The translations under genes were made by a program, and so were the position numbers. The notes under the pieces were generated by a model that saw only the letters and a list, made by a program, of their open reading frames with translations, was not told where the DNA came from and did no database searches. Shown here one piece after another: positions 1-8,522 of a stretch of DNA of 64,000 nucleotides. Position 1 is the stretch's first letter, and each line of letters starts with the position of its first letter. The stretch is from assembly GCF_051195255.1 (NCBI RefSeq), contig NZ_JBNJLK010000001.1, forward strand, positions 124,001 to 188,000. Reading direction: 5' to 3'. The stretch comes from Falsirhodobacter sp051195255. Its GTDB lineage: Bacteria > Pseudomonadota > Alphaproteobacteria > Rhodobacterales > Rhodobacteraceae.

Positions 1-1338
1 GAACGTGTCTTCGCCCAGAGCCTTGATGGAGAGCGAGATGCGCTCCTTCTCGACGTCCACTTCGGTGACGGCGGCCTGAACCGTGTCGCCCTTGCGGTAG
101 TTCTGGATCGCGTCTTCGCCGCGCTGGTCCCACGACAGGTCCGACAGGTGAACCATGCCGTCGATGTCGTTGTCGAGGCCAACGAACAGACCGAATTCGG
201 TGATGTTCTTGACTTCGCCTTCGATGTTGGTCCCGATCGGGTGCGTCTCCGCGAAGACTTCCCACGGGTTGCGCTGCGTCTGCTTCAGGCCGAGCGACAC
301 GCGACGCTTCGCGGAGTCGATCTCCAGAACCATGACGTCAACCTCTTGCGAGGTGGAGACGATCTTGCCGGGGTGCACGTTCTTTTTCGTCCAGGACATT
401 TCCGAGACGTGAACCAGACCCTCGACGCCGGCTTCCAGTTCCACGAACGCGCCGTAATCGGTGATGTTCGTGACGCGGCCCTTGTGGACCGAACCCAGCG
501 GATACTGGATTTCCACCGAATCCCACGGATCGGACTGGAGCTGTTTCATGCCCAGGCTGATGCGGTGGGTGTCCTTGTTGATCTTGATGACCTGGACCTT
601 CACGGTCTCGCCGATCGACAGGATCTCGGACGGGTGGTTGACGCGGCGCCAGGCCATGTCCGTCACGTGCAGCAGGCCGTCGACGCCGCCCAGATCCACG
701 AAGGCACCGTATTCGGTGATGTTCTTGACCACGCCGTCGACCGTCTGGCCTTCGTGCAGGGCCGAGATGACCTCGGCGCGCTGTTCGGCGCGCGATTCTT
801 CCAGGATGGCGCGACGCGACACGACGATGTTGCCGCGGCGACGGTCCATCTTCAGGATCTGGAACGGCTGCTTCAGACCCATCAGCGGGCCAGCGTCGCG
901 CACCGGACGAACGTCGACCTGCGAACCCGGAAGGAACGCCACGGCGCCGCCCAGATCCACGGTGAAGCCGCCCTTGACGCGGCCGAAGATCGCGCCGTCG
1001 ACGCGGGCTTCGGAAGCGTAGGCTTTTTCCAGACGGTCCCACGCTTCTTCGCGACGGGCTTTCTCACGGCTGATGACAGCCTCGCCACGGGCGTTCTCGA
1101 CGCGGTCCAGATACACCTCGACTTCGTCGCCGACATTGATGTCGGGCGTTTCGCCGGGGTTTGCGAATTCTTTCAGATCAACGCGGCCTTCCATCTTGTA
1201 GCCGACGTCGATGATGGCCTGGCCCGCCTCGATGGCGATCACGCGGCCTTTGACAACCGAACCTTCGTCCGGGGTGTCGATTTCGAAGCTTTCCTTCAGA
1301 AGGGCTTCGAATTCTTCCATGGTAGATTTAGCGCACAT
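1..1338 (-). CDS. rpsA: 30S ribosomal protein S1, partial (3' end outside window)
   Basis: Reverse-strand frame open from 1338 to the window edge (446 codons, no stop). It encodes repeated S1 (OB-fold) RNA-binding domains with the usual pattern of a glycine-rich entry followed by a segment such as EKERISLSIKALGED at the visible C-terminal end. S1 binds mRNA on the small ribosomal subunit and helps initiate translation. The start chosen gives MCAKSTMEEFEALLKESFEI; the inner ATG at 1320 (MEEFEALL) is the alternative. It lies downstream of cmk in the same direction, the usual cmk-rpsA arrangement. Several long open frames on the opposite strand here are codon-bias shadows. Confidence 0.96.
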   Translation of the reverse strand, partial: MCAKSTMEEFEALLKESFEIDTPDEGSVVKGRVIAIEAGQAIIDVGYKMEGRVDLKEFANPGETPDINVGDEVEVYLDRVENARGEAVISREKARREEAWDRLEKAYASEARVDGAIFGRVKGGFTVDLGGAVAFLPGSQVDVRPVRDAGPLMGLKQPFQILKMDRRRGNIVVSRRAILEESRAEQRAEVISALHEGQTVDGVVKNITEYGAFVDLGGVDGLLHVTDMAWRRVNHPSEILSIGETVKVQVIKINKDTHRISLGMKQLQSDPWDSVEIQYPLGSVHKGRVTNITDYGAFVELEAGVEGLVHVSEMSWTKKNVHPGKIVSTSQEVDVMVLEIDSAKRRVSLGLKQTQRNPWEVFAETHPIGTNIEGEVKNITEFGLFVGLDNDIDGMVHLSDLSWDQRGEDAIQNYRKGDTVQAAVTEVDVEKERISLSIKALGEDTF

Positions 1339-1434
1339 GCGGTTTCAGTTTCCTTTACACGGTTTTTCTGGCCATGCGGTTGGCTCCGCCGGTCTTTTCG
1401 AAACGGATCACGGGAAACACGAAAGGGCCGAGGC

Positions 1435-2031
1435 TCACGCCCGACCCTGTTCGATCACCTCGCGGATGGCTCTCGCGGCCGTCTCGACTGCGGCGGATAT
1501 ACTCATTTCCGTCGTATCAAGCAAGAGCGCATCGGGTGCCGCCACCATCGGGGCCGTGGCACGTTCGGCGTCGCGGCGGTCGCGTTCGATCACCTGGGCC
1601 AGAACCTCGGCCTCATCCCCGCCCACTTCCTTCCAGCGGCGATGGGCGCGCACGGGGGCGCTGGCGGTCACGAACAGCTTCACCTCGGCCTCGGGGCAGA
1701 TGACGGTGCCGATGTCGCGCCCGTCCAGCACCGCGCCACCTTCGGCCCGCGCAAAGCGCTTCTGGAAATCGACGAGCGCCGTCCGCACCTCCGGAATCAC
1801 CGCCACGCGGCTCGCGGCCTCCCCCGCGCCAAGGCTGCGCAGGTCGTCGCGCAGCAGATCGTCGGGGGTCAGCGCCAGCGCGGCCTGAACGGGATCGCCG
1901 CCCTTGGCGCCCACGGCGCGATACAGCAGCCCTGTGTCCAGATGCCGCAACCCGAACCGCTCCGCCACGGCGCGCGAGATCGTGCCCTTGCCCGCCGCCG
2001 CCGGCCCGTCGATGGCCACCGTGAAGATCAT
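1435..2031 (-). CDS. cmk: cytidylate kinase
   Basis: 198-aa (d)CMP kinase, which phosphorylates CMP/dCMP with ATP in pyrimidine nucleotide recycling in the cytoplasm. The P-loop GPAAAGKG is at residues 9-16, the substrate-binding LDTGLLYRA at 31-39 and the conserved LDGRDIGTV at 101-110. It is somewhat shorter than enterobacterial Cmk (about 225 aa), as is common in alphaproteobacteria. The start overlaps the end of aroA by 4 bp, so the two are almost certainly co-transcribed and translationally coupled, with rpsA following downstream. Confidence 0.96.
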   Translation of the reverse strand: MIFTVAIDGPAAAGKGTISRAVAERFGLRHLDTGLLYRAVGAKGGDPVQAALALTPDDLLRDDLRSLGAGEAASRVAVIPEVRTALVDFQKRFARAEGGAVLDGRDIGTVICPEAEVKLFVTASAPVRAHRRWKEVGGDEAEVLAQVIERDRRDAERATAPMVAAPDALLLDTTEMSISAAVETAARAIREVIEQGRA

Positions 2032-3365
2032 GCCCGGATGTCCGCGCCAAGCCCCGTCATCAGCGCCCCGAAGATCGGGAAGGAGGTGGAGATCGCCTCT
2101 CCATCGTCCACCGTCACCGGCGCCTTCGCGGCCATGCCCAGCACAAGGAAGCTCATCGCGATGCGGTGGTCCAGATGCACGGCCACCGTCGCGCCGCCCG
2201 GAACTGCGCCGCCCATCCCGTGAACGATCAGCGTGTCCTCGTCCTCCTCAATCCGGACGCCGCAGGCTTCCAGGCCCCGCGCCATCGCGTCGATCCGGTC
2301 GCTTTCCTTGACGCGCAACTCCTTCACGCCGCGCATCACGGTCCTGCCTTCGGCAAAAGCCGCGACGACCGAGAGGATCGGATATTCGTCGATCATCGAC
2401 GGCGCACGTTCCGGCGGCACCTCGATCCCCTTGAGGGAGGAGAACTTGACGCGCAGGTCGGCCACCGGCTCCCCGCCCTCCTCGCGGACGTTCTCGAAGG
2501 TGATGTCGGCGCCCATCTCCACCAGCGTGGGATAAAGGCCGTTGCGCGTCAGGTTCTGACTGACGCCCGGCACGAAGATGTCAGAGCCTTCGACGATCAG
2601 CGCCGCACAGACCGGAAACGCGGCCGAGGACGGATCGCGCGGCACCGCCACCTCTTGCGGGCGCAGCTCGGGCTGGCCGGTCAGGGTGATGACGTTACCC
2701 TGCGCCGTCTTCTCCACATGCACCTGCGCGCCGAAACCGGCCAGCATCCGTTCGGAATGGTCGCGCGTCGCCTCACGCTCGATCACCACGGTGTCGCCGG
2801 GGGCGTTCAGGCCGGCCAGCAGCACGGCGGATTTCACCTGCGCCGAAGGAACCGGCACCTCGTACCGCACCGGCACCGGCTGGGCCGCGCCCACCAGCGT
2901 CATCGGCAGACGCCCGCCCTTGCGCCCGTGGGCCTGCGTGCCGAACAGCGCCAGCGGATCGGTCACCCGCGCCATGGGCCGCTTGCGCAAGGACGCGTCG
3001 CCCGTGAACGTCACCGTCATGTCGGAGGTGGCCATCGCGCCCATGATCAGCCGCACGCCGGTGCCGGAGTTGCCGCAATCCAGAACCTGCTCGGGCTCGC
3101 GGAAGCCGCCGACGCCCACGCCGAAGACGGACCAGTTGCCCTGCCCGTGGCGGATCACCTCGGCCCCGAAGGCGCGCATGGCGGCAGCCGTGTCCAGCAC
3201 GTCCTGCCCTTCCAGAAGCCCCGTCACCTTCGTTTCGCCCACGGCCATCGCGCCCAGGATCAGCGAGCGGTGGCTGATGGATTTGTCGCCCGGAACCTCC
3301 GCCGTGCCCTTCAGCGGGCCGGAGCGTTGGGCGGTCATGGGTTTGGGCGTGCCGTGGCCGGACAT
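2028..3365 (-). CDS. aroA: 3-phosphoshikimate 1-carboxyvinyltransferase (EPSP synthase)
   Basis: 445-aa EPSP synthase, which joins phosphoenolpyruvate to shikimate-3-phosphate in chorismate synthesis. Seen are the PEP-binding N-terminal segment VPGDKSISHRSLILGA (residues 24-39), the DCGNSGTGVRL motif near residue 98 and the LRVKESDRI signature in the C-terminal half. The start is placed at MSGHGTPKPM. Its Shine-Dalgarno AGGAG lies inside an inverted repeat (3367-3393), so initiation may depend on ribosomes arriving from trmB. The N-terminal motif pattern suggests a class II type, but this was not tested. Confidence 0.96.
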   Translation of the reverse strand: MSGHGTPKPMTAQRSGPLKGTAEVPGDKSISHRSLILGAMAVGETKVTGLLEGQDVLDTAAAMRAFGAEVIRHGQGNWSVFGVGVGGFREPEQVLDCGNSGTGVRLIMGAMATSDMTVTFTGDASLRKRPMARVTDPLALFGTQAHGRKGGRLPMTLVGAAQPVPVRYEVPVPSAQVKSAVLLAGLNAPGDTVVIEREATRDHSERMLAGFGAQVHVEKTAQGNVITLTGQPELRPQEVAVPRDPSSAAFPVCAALIVEGSDIFVPGVSQNLTRNGLYPTLVEMGADITFENVREEGGEPVADLRVKFSSLKGIEVPPERAPSMIDEYPILSVVAAFAEGRTVMRGVKELRVKESDRIDAMARGLEACGVRIEEDEDTLIVHGMGGAVPGGATVAVHLDHRIAMSFLVLGMAAKAPVTVDDGEAISTSFPIFGALMTGLGADIRA

Positions 3366-3366
3366 G

Positions 3367-3393
3367 GGGCGTCTCCTCTTGCTGGAAACGCCC
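3367..3393 (-). promoter_or_regulatory. inverted repeat over the aroA ribosome-binding site
   Basis: On the minus strand GGGCGTTTCC pairs with GGAGACGCCC (one mismatch) around a 7-nt loop, between the trmB stop and the aroA start. The right arm contains the aroA Shine-Dalgarno. There is no U-tract, so it looks more like an element affecting aroA initiation than a terminator. This is inferred from sequence only. Confidence 0.4.
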
Positions 3394-3407
3394 TTAGCAT
3401 GACAGGC

Positions 3408-4094
3408 TTAACGACGGAAGGTCACGTAATGGGGCGCACGGCCTTCGCGCAGCGCCTTCTGCTCGTAACGGGTGGAATGCCAGTTATCCCACGCGTCCGG
3501 CCCTTCATGCACCAGCGTGAAGCCGGCTTTCGGCCCCTCCTCCAGCGTTTGCCGGATATAGTCGGGGATGTCGGAGGCGACGCGGAACTCCGCCCCCGGC
3601 TTCATCACGCGGTGCAGCGGGATCAGGTGATCCGGCGTCACGAAGCGGCGGCGGTGATGCCGCGCCTTGGGCCAGGGATCGGGATAGTTCAGGAAGGCCT
3701 TCGCGATCGAGGCGTCGGGCAGCACATCCATCAGGTCCCGCGCGTCGCCAGGATGAACGGCGACGTTCGTCACCTCCGCCGCGCGGATCTTGCCCAGCAG
3801 CATGGCGACGCCGTTCACATAGGGCTCGCAGCCGATGATCCCGATGTCGCGGTTGGCGGCCGCCATGGCGACCATGTGTTCACCCCCGCCGAAACCGACC
3901 TCCAGCCAGACCTCCTTGCCGCCGAACAGGGCGGTGGGATCAAGAGGCGTGCGGTCCGGGTTTTCATCCCAGGTGATGCCGCGTGGCCGCAGGCTGTCCA
4001 GATCCTCGGCCAGATAGCCCTTCTGACTTTGCCGAAGGGTCTTGCCGTGGATGCGGCCATAGAAGTTGCGGCGTTCGGGGTGAAGATCGCTCAT
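3408..4094 (-). CDS. trmB: tRNA (guanine-N7-)-methyltransferase
   Basis: 228-aa class I SAM-dependent methyltransferase that makes m7G46 in tRNA variable loops. The SAM-binding EVGFGGGEH motif lies near residue 66, and the TrmB signature NYPDPWPKARHHRRR is in the middle. Its ATG overlaps the rimM stop (ATGA), which indicates one transcript with rpsP-rimM. Length matches the family. Confidence 0.95.
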   Translation of the reverse strand: MSDLHPERRNFYGRIHGKTLRQSQKGYLAEDLDSLRPRGITWDENPDRTPLDPTALFGGKEVWLEVGFGGGEHMVAMAAANRDIGIIGCEPYVNGVAMLLGKIRAAEVTNVAVHPGDARDLMDVLPDASIAKAFLNYPDPWPKARHHRRRFVTPDHLIPLHRVMKPGAEFRVASDIPDYIRQTLEEGPKAGFTLVHEGPDAWDNWHSTRYEQKALREGRAPHYVTFRR

Positions 4095-4582
4095 TCCGAC
4101 ACCTCGGGCGGGTCGACCACGATACGGCCCGCGGTCAGATCGACCGTCGGCACCACGGCGCGGGTAAAGGGGAACAGCAGGCTTTCGCCCTTGCCCTGCA
4201 CTTCCAGGATGTCGTCGGCGCCGTGGTTGTGCACGCCGCTGACCTTGCCCAGAAGCTGGCCGCCAGTGTCACGCACCTCCAGCCCGATCAGGTCGCTGTG
4301 GTAGAATTCGTCATCGCCAAGGGCCGGCAAACGGTCGCGTCCCACGAACAACTGCGTGCCCTTCAGGGCGTCCGCCGCTTCCTTTGTGGTCACGCCGGTC
4401 AGGCGCGCGCCCAGGCCACCCGCCACCGGGCGGGTCAGGGTCACGCCGAAGCTGCGCCCGTCCTCGGTCGTCAAGGGGCCGTAGTCGGCAATGGCCGCAG
4501 GTTCCGCGCAGAAGCTTTTCAGCCGCACTTCCCCCCGGACGCCGAACGAACCGGCGATGGCACCCACGCAGATCTTGTCCAT
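4091..4582 (-). CDS. rimM: ribosome maturation factor RimM
   Basis: 163-aa 16S rRNA processing factor that binds S19 and assists assembly of the 30S head. It has an N-terminal RimM barrel beginning ICVGAIAGSFGVRGEVRLKSF-like and a C-terminal PRC-barrel containing FYHSDLIGLEV and LFPFTRAVVPTVD. It follows rpsP as in most bacteria, with a strong hairpin in the gap that could reduce read-through, and overlaps trmB by 4 bp. Confidence 0.95.
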   Translation of the reverse strand: MDKICVGAIAGSFGVRGEVRLKSFCAEPAAIADYGPLTTEDGRSFGVTLTRPVAGGLGARLTGVTTKEAADALKGTQLFVGRDRLPALGDDEFYHSDLIGLEVRDTGGQLLGKVSGVHNHGADDILEVQGKGESLLFPFTRAVVPTVDLTAGRIVVDPPEVSE

Positions 4583-4591
4583 GACCCTCTC

Positions 4592-4621
4592 CGGAAAAGA
4601 CGGGGGGCGTGGCGCCCCCCG
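4592..4621 (-). terminator. terminator/attenuator between rpsP and rimM
   Basis: A perfect 9-bp stem CGGGGGGCG/CGCCCCCCG with a 3-nt loop (4601-4621), followed on the minus strand by TCTTTTCC. This is a rho-independent-type signal between rpsP and rimM. It would let S16 be made in excess over RimM and TrmB by partial termination. Confidence 0.7.
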
Positions 4622-4627
4622 ATCCCG

Positions 4628-4984
4628 TCACTCGGCTTCGGCCGGTGCCGCGTTGCGGGCGGCTTTCTTGGCGGCCAGATCGGCGGCTTTCTTGCCCGGA
4701 ACGGCGGCTTTGGGGTTGTTGCGCTCGGTCTTGGCTTTCAGGCCGGCGGATTCCAGGAAGCGCGCCACGCGGTCGGTCGGCTGCGCGCCCTGGCCCAGCC
4801 AGTACTGCACGCGTTCCGCGTTCATGACGACGCGGTTTTCATCGTCCTTGGCCAGCAGCGGGTTGTAGGTGCCCAGCTTTTCCAGGAAGCGGCCGTCGCG
4901 CGGCATGCGCGTGTCGGTCGCGACGATGGAATAGTGGGGGCGTTTTTTCGAACCACCACGGGCGAGACGGATTTTCATGGCCAT
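4628..4984 (-). CDS. rpsP: 30S ribosomal protein S16
   Basis: 118-aa S16 with the typical beginning MAMKIRLARGGSKKRPHYSI and GRFLEKLGTYNPL. The C-terminal tail after about residue 85 is Ala/Lys-rich, the extension seen in alphaproteobacterial S16. The ATG at 4984 has an AGGAG about 7 nt upstream; the inner ATG two codons later is less well placed. It is followed by a terminator-like hairpin and rimM. Confidence 0.96.
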   Translation of the reverse strand: MAMKIRLARGGSKKRPHYSIVATDTRMPRDGRFLEKLGTYNPLLAKDDENRVVMNAERVQYWLGQGAQPTDRVARFLESAGLKAKTERNNPKAAVPGKKAADLAAKKAARNAAPAEAE

Positions 4985-5021
4985 TGGGTTTCTCCTTTAA
5001 GATGGCATGGACCAAAGACGG

Positions 5022-5318
5022 TCATTTCTGGTGTTGTTCGTGATGCCTGATGACTTCGGCGATGATGAAGTTCAGGAATTTCTTGGCAAACTCGGGGTCG
5101 AGGTCGGCTTCGCGGCTCAGCCATTCCAGCCGTTCGATCTGCCGCGCCTCACGCGAGGGATCGGCGGGGGGCAGGTCGTATTCCGCTTTCAGCCGGCCCA
5201 CGGCCTGCGTCTGGTTGAAACGCTCGGCCAGGGTGTAGACGAGGATCGCATCCAGCCGGTCGATGCTGGCGCGATGTTCCTTCAGCAGCGCTTCGGCGCG
5301 TTGGGCGCTATCGGTCAT
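5022..5318 (-). CDS. chorismate mutase, AroQ class
   Basis: 98-aa all-helical AroQ-type chorismate mutase (chorismate to prephenate, the Phe/Tyr branch). The sequence starts with a leader and then HRASIDRLDAILVYTLAERF, continuing to a long helix ending in IIAEVIRHHEQ. It is monofunctional, with no dehydratase or dehydrogenase domain attached. The ATG overlaps the stop of the upstream GNAT gene (ATGA). Confidence 0.88.
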   Translation of the reverse strand: MTDSAQRAEALLKEHRASIDRLDAILVYTLAERFNQTQAVGRLKAEYDLPPADPSREARQIERLEWLSREADLDPEFAKKFLNFIIAEVIRHHEQHQK

Positions 5319-5848
5319 GCAAGGCTCCTCGGGTTGGGGTGGCGCCAGACGTCGATGGGGAACGGCGCCTCCATCGGCACGGCTTCACGGTCGATGACGG
5401 CGCCCATGCGCGCGGCCAGCGCCGCCGACCGGGTGTTGTCGGTGGCGATGTAGCTGACGGCGGTGGTCCAGCCCAAGGGGCCGAAGACATGGTCGCGCGC
5501 GGCCAAGGCCGCCTCGTAGGCGATGCCCTGGCCTTCGGCTTCGGGCGCCCAGATGTGCCAGCCGATCTCCTGCTCGGGCTTTGCGGCCGGGAACCATGCC
5601 CCCGCCTGCCCCAGCACCGCGCCCGAACGGCGGTCGGTGATGACGAACTGGCCAAAGCCGCGCAGGATCCAGTGCCCCATGATCGCGGCGAAGCTGCGGA
5701 AGCTTTCCCGTTCCGCCTGCGGACCGCCGACCCAGCGGCACCGGTCGCCCGCCATGAAGGCGGCATAGACCGAGTAATCCGTGGCGACGGGCGCACGCAG
5801 GATCAGGCGTTCCGTTTCCAGAACCGGAGTGTTCGACAGCGCGATCAT
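5315..5848 (-). CDS. GNAT-family N-acetyltransferase
   Basis: 177-aa acetyltransferase of the RimJ/RimL-like group. It starts with LETERLILRAP, has WHIWAPEAEGQGIAYEAA in the acetyl-CoA-binding region and a late SYIATDNTRSAALAARMGA segment. The substrate cannot be told from sequence. It sits between ffh and the chorismate mutase with ATGA overlaps at both ends, so it belongs to the same transcript, an arrangement common in Rhodobacterales. Confidence 0.85.
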   Translation of the reverse strand: MIALSNTPVLETERLILRAPVATDYSVYAAFMAGDRCRWVGGPQAERESFRSFAAIMGHWILRGFGQFVITDRRSGAVLGQAGAWFPAAKPEQEIGWHIWAPEAEGQGIAYEAALAARDHVFGPLGWTTAVSYIATDNTRSAALAARMGAVIDREAVPMEAPFPIDVWRHPNPRSLA

Positions 5849-7329
5849 TTCTTGCGCATCATTCCCGACAGGCCCGCAGGCAGCGTCATGCCGCGCGGCA
5901 GGCCCATGCCGCCGGGCATCCCGCCCTTCATGGCCTTGGCGGCGGCTTCCAGCTCGGCCGGGTCCATGTTGGCCAGATCGGGGGTCTTGCCACCCATCAT
6001 GCCCTTCAGCGCCTGCTTCATGGCACCGCCCTTGCCCATCTTCTTCATCATGTCCGCCATCTGGCGGTGCTGCTTCAGAAGCTTGTTCAGTTCGGCCACT
6101 TCCAGCCCGGCACCCGCGGCGATGCGCTTCTTGCGCGACGCCTGCAGAAGGTCGGGATTTGCCCGCTCCTTCTTGGTCATCGAATTGATCAGCGCGATCT
6201 GGCGGCGCAGCATCTTGTCATCCATGCCAGCCTCGGCGGCGGCCTTCTGCATCTTGCCCATGCCCGGAAGCATGCCCATGACGCCCTGCATGCCGCCCAT
6301 CTTCAGCATCTGGTCCAGCTGGTTCTTCAGGTCGTTCATGTTGAACAAACCCTTGGAGAAGCGGCGGGCCATGCGCTCGGCCTGCTCCACCTCGAACGTT
6401 TCGCGCGCCTTCTCGACCAGCGCCACGATGTCGCCCATGCCAAGGATGCGGCCGGCCACGCGCTCGGGCTCGAAGGCCTCCAGCGCGTCCATCTTCTCAC
6501 CCAAGCCGACAAAGCGGATCGGCTTGCCGGTGATGTGGCGCATCGACAGCGCCGCACCGCCACGCCCGTCGCCGTCCATCCGCGTCAGGACCACGCCCGA
6601 AATGCCGACCTGCCCGTCGAACTGCGTCGCCACGTTCACCGCGTCCTGACCCGTCAGGCCATCGACCACCAGCAGCGTTTCGCGCGGCTGGGCGATGTCG
6701 CGGACGGCCTGAACCTCGGTCATCAGCACTTCGTCAATGTGCAGACGGCCGGCGGTGTCCAGCATCACGACGTCGTAGCCGCCCATCGCGGCCTGCGTCT
6801 TCGCACGTTTGGCGATGTCCACGGCCGACTGGCCCAGGATGATCGGCAGGCTGTCCACGCCGATCTGGCCGGCCAGGATCGCCAGCTGCTCCATCGCGGC
6901 GGGACGGTTCGTGTCCAGCGAGGCGAGCAGGATGCGCTTGCCTTCGCGGTCCTTCAGGCGCTTGGCGATCTTGGCGGTCGTCGTCGTCTTGCCCGACCCC
7001 TGCAGACCCACCATCAGGATGGCGGTCGGCGGGTTGTCGATCTTCAGCGCGTCGGCAGGACCCTCGCCCGCCAGCACGGCCACCAACTCGTCATGGACGA
7101 TCTTCACGACCTGCTGGCCCGGCGTCACCGATTTCGTGACATGCTGGCCGGCGGCCTTCGCCTGCACGCGCTTCACGAAGTCGCGCGCCACGGGCAGGGA
7201 GACGTCGGCCTCCAGCAGGGCGGTGCGCACCTCGCGCAGGGCGGTGGCCACATCCTCGTCGGTCAGCGCGCCCTGACGGGTCAGGCGATCGAAGACGCCG
7301 CCAAGCCGTTCAGACAGATTCTCGAACAT
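5845..7329 (-). CDS. ffh: signal recognition particle protein Ffh (SRP54)
   Basis: 494-aa GTPase subunit of SRP; with the ffs RNA (also in this window) it brings nascent membrane proteins to FtsY. Domain order: N-helical bundle, G domain with GLQGSGKTTTTAKIA (about residues 108-122) and LDTAGRL, then a methionine-rich M domain (MLKMGGMQGVMGMLPGMGKM) that binds SRP RNA and signal peptides. A longer frame exists upstream, but a GGAAAGGG ribosome-binding site fits the ATG at 7329 (MFENLSERL). It heads a colinear minus-strand run reaching rpsA. Confidence 0.96.
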   Translation of the reverse strand: MFENLSERLGGVFDRLTRQGALTDEDVATALREVRTALLEADVSLPVARDFVKRVQAKAAGQHVTKSVTPGQQVVKIVHDELVAVLAGEGPADALKIDNPPTAILMVGLQGSGKTTTTAKIAKRLKDREGKRILLASLDTNRPAAMEQLAILAGQIGVDSLPIILGQSAVDIAKRAKTQAAMGGYDVVMLDTAGRLHIDEVLMTEVQAVRDIAQPRETLLVVDGLTGQDAVNVATQFDGQVGISGVVLTRMDGDGRGGAALSMRHITGKPIRFVGLGEKMDALEAFEPERVAGRILGMGDIVALVEKARETFEVEQAERMARRFSKGLFNMNDLKNQLDQMLKMGGMQGVMGMLPGMGKMQKAAAEAGMDDKMLRRQIALINSMTKKERANPDLLQASRKKRIAAGAGLEVAELNKLLKQHRQMADMMKKMGKGGAMKQALKGMMGGKTPDLANMDPAELEAAAKAMKGGMPGGMGLPRGMTLPAGLSGMMRKK

Positions 7330-7423
7330 CGGCATCCCTTTCCAAATTACCTGCCCCGACATAAGCCGGAACGCTCCAAACACCAACGGCACCCACGGGC
7401 GCAACGCGCTGGTGGATGGCGAT

Positions 7424-7462
7424 CCCCCGATCTGCGGGGGACCGGAGTCATCAGAACTCCGG
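7424..7462. other. two adjacent hairpins between ffh and the LysR gene
   Basis: CCCCCG-ATCTG-CGGGGG (7424-7440) is followed directly by CCGGAGT-7 nt-ACTCCGG (7442-7462). No U-tract follows on the strand where it would make a terminator for either divergent gene. The hairpins lie about 100 nt upstream of each start codon, possibly in the ffh 5' leader. Function unknown. Confidence 0.35.
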
Positions 7463-7512
7463 AAAAATCAGGGTGCGTTTACGCCGCGCCCCGGCCTAAG
7501 TCAAGCGCGGCG

Positions 7513-7540
7513 TTGCATCTGCATAAGGGACGGCTATGCT
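7513..7540 (+). promoter_or_regulatory. sigma70-type promoter for the LysR gene
   Basis: TTGCAT (7513-7518), a 16-nt spacer, then TATGCT (7535-7540). Transcription would start near 7547, downstream of the ATGs at 7536 and 7545, which supports the GTG at 7569 as the true start. Confidence 0.5.
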
Positions 7541-7568
7541 GTTCATGGATGCACAACCGGAGGATCGC

Positions 7569-8450
7569 GTGGGTTTCGACAATTGGGACGAGGTGCGGAC
7601 GGCCTTCCAGGTGGCGCGCATGGGCACCGTGTCCGGTGCGGCCGAGGCATTGGGCGTGCACCACGCCACCGTGATCCGCCACATCGACGCCCTTGAAAAG
7701 CGGCTCGGCACCAAGCTGTTCCAGCGCCACGCCCGCGGCTACACCCCGACCGAGGCGGGACGCGACCTCCTCTCCGTCGCCCAGACGACCGAGGAGCAGT
7801 TCGGCCAGCTCGCCTCCCGCATCCGCGGTCAGGGGGAGAAAGTGGCCGGGGAACTGGTCGTCACATCCATCACCGGTGTTGCCGAACGGCTGATGCCGGT
7901 TCTGGCCGACTTCCAGCTTCAGCATCCCTCGCTGGTGGTGCGGTTCCTGTCCGACATGCGCGTCTTCCGTCTGGATTACGGCGAGGCGCATGTCGCCATC
8001 CGCGCCGGCGCCGCCCCCGAGGAGCCGGACAACGTGGCCCAGCCCCTGCCCCGCATGCGCAGCGGGCTGTACGCGTCCCAAAGCTATGTCGAACGTTATG
8101 GCATGCCCCAAGGGCTGACCGACCTGAACCGCCACCGCTTCATCACGGCCGAAGGCCCGATTTCCCGCGCCCCCTTCCACCGCTGGCTGGTGGAAGTCAT
8201 CCCCCCCGAACGGATCATGGTCCGCGCGTCGGAAAGCCGCGCGCTGGAGGCGGCGGTGACCAGCGGGGCCGGCATCGGCTTCCTGTCCACCTTCCAGGCC
8301 GCCGGCCGCGACGACCTGGTGGAGGTTCTGCCCCCCCGCCCGGAATGGGATGCGCCCCTGTGGGTGGTGACCCATGTGGACCTGCACCGCACGCTGAAGG
8401 TTCAGACCTTCCTGAAGCACCTGAAGGACGCCGCGCGCACCTGGACGTGA
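7569..8450 (+). CDS. LysR-family transcriptional regulator
   Basis: 293-aa regulator with an N-terminal winged helix-turn-helix (VARMGTVSGAAEALGVHHAT, then a recognition helix and a wing ending GYTPTEAG) and a C-terminal effector-binding domain. The GTG at 7569 is chosen because GGAGG ends 5 nt before it and the likely promoter excludes earlier ATGs. It is divergent from ffh and followed by an ExoD-like gene. No target or effector can be assigned. The HTH with two histidines (VHHATV) resembles a LysR subgroup common in Rhodobacterales. Confidence 0.88.
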   Translation: MGFDNWDEVRTAFQVARMGTVSGAAEALGVHHATVIRHIDALEKRLGTKLFQRHARGYTPTEAGRDLLSVAQTTEEQFGQLASRIRGQGEKVAGELVVTSITGVAERLMPVLADFQLQHPSLVVRFLSDMRVFRLDYGEAHVAIRAGAAPEEPDNVAQPLPRMRSGLYASQSYVERYGMPQGLTDLNRHRFITAEGPISRAPFHRWLVEVIPPERIMVRASESRALEAAVTSGAGIGFLSTFQAAGRDDLVEVLPPRPEWDAPLWVVTHVDLHRTLKVQTFLKHLKDAARTWT

Positions 8451-8522
8451 CCGTTTGACCGCTTGCGCCGGCCGGCGGGACTGGCCAATGTGGTCGTCAT
8501 GCCAGACCCCCGGGACCAAGCC

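Noticed and set aside
148..2223. Plus-strand open frame of 691 codons
   Set aside because: It lies antisense to rpsA, cmk and part of aroA, has His/Asp/Arg-rich composition and no domain; a shadow of GC-rich third-position bias.
2166..4304. Plus-strand open frame of 712 codons
   Set aside because: Antisense to aroA, trmB and rimM, which have clear motifs in the reverse frames.
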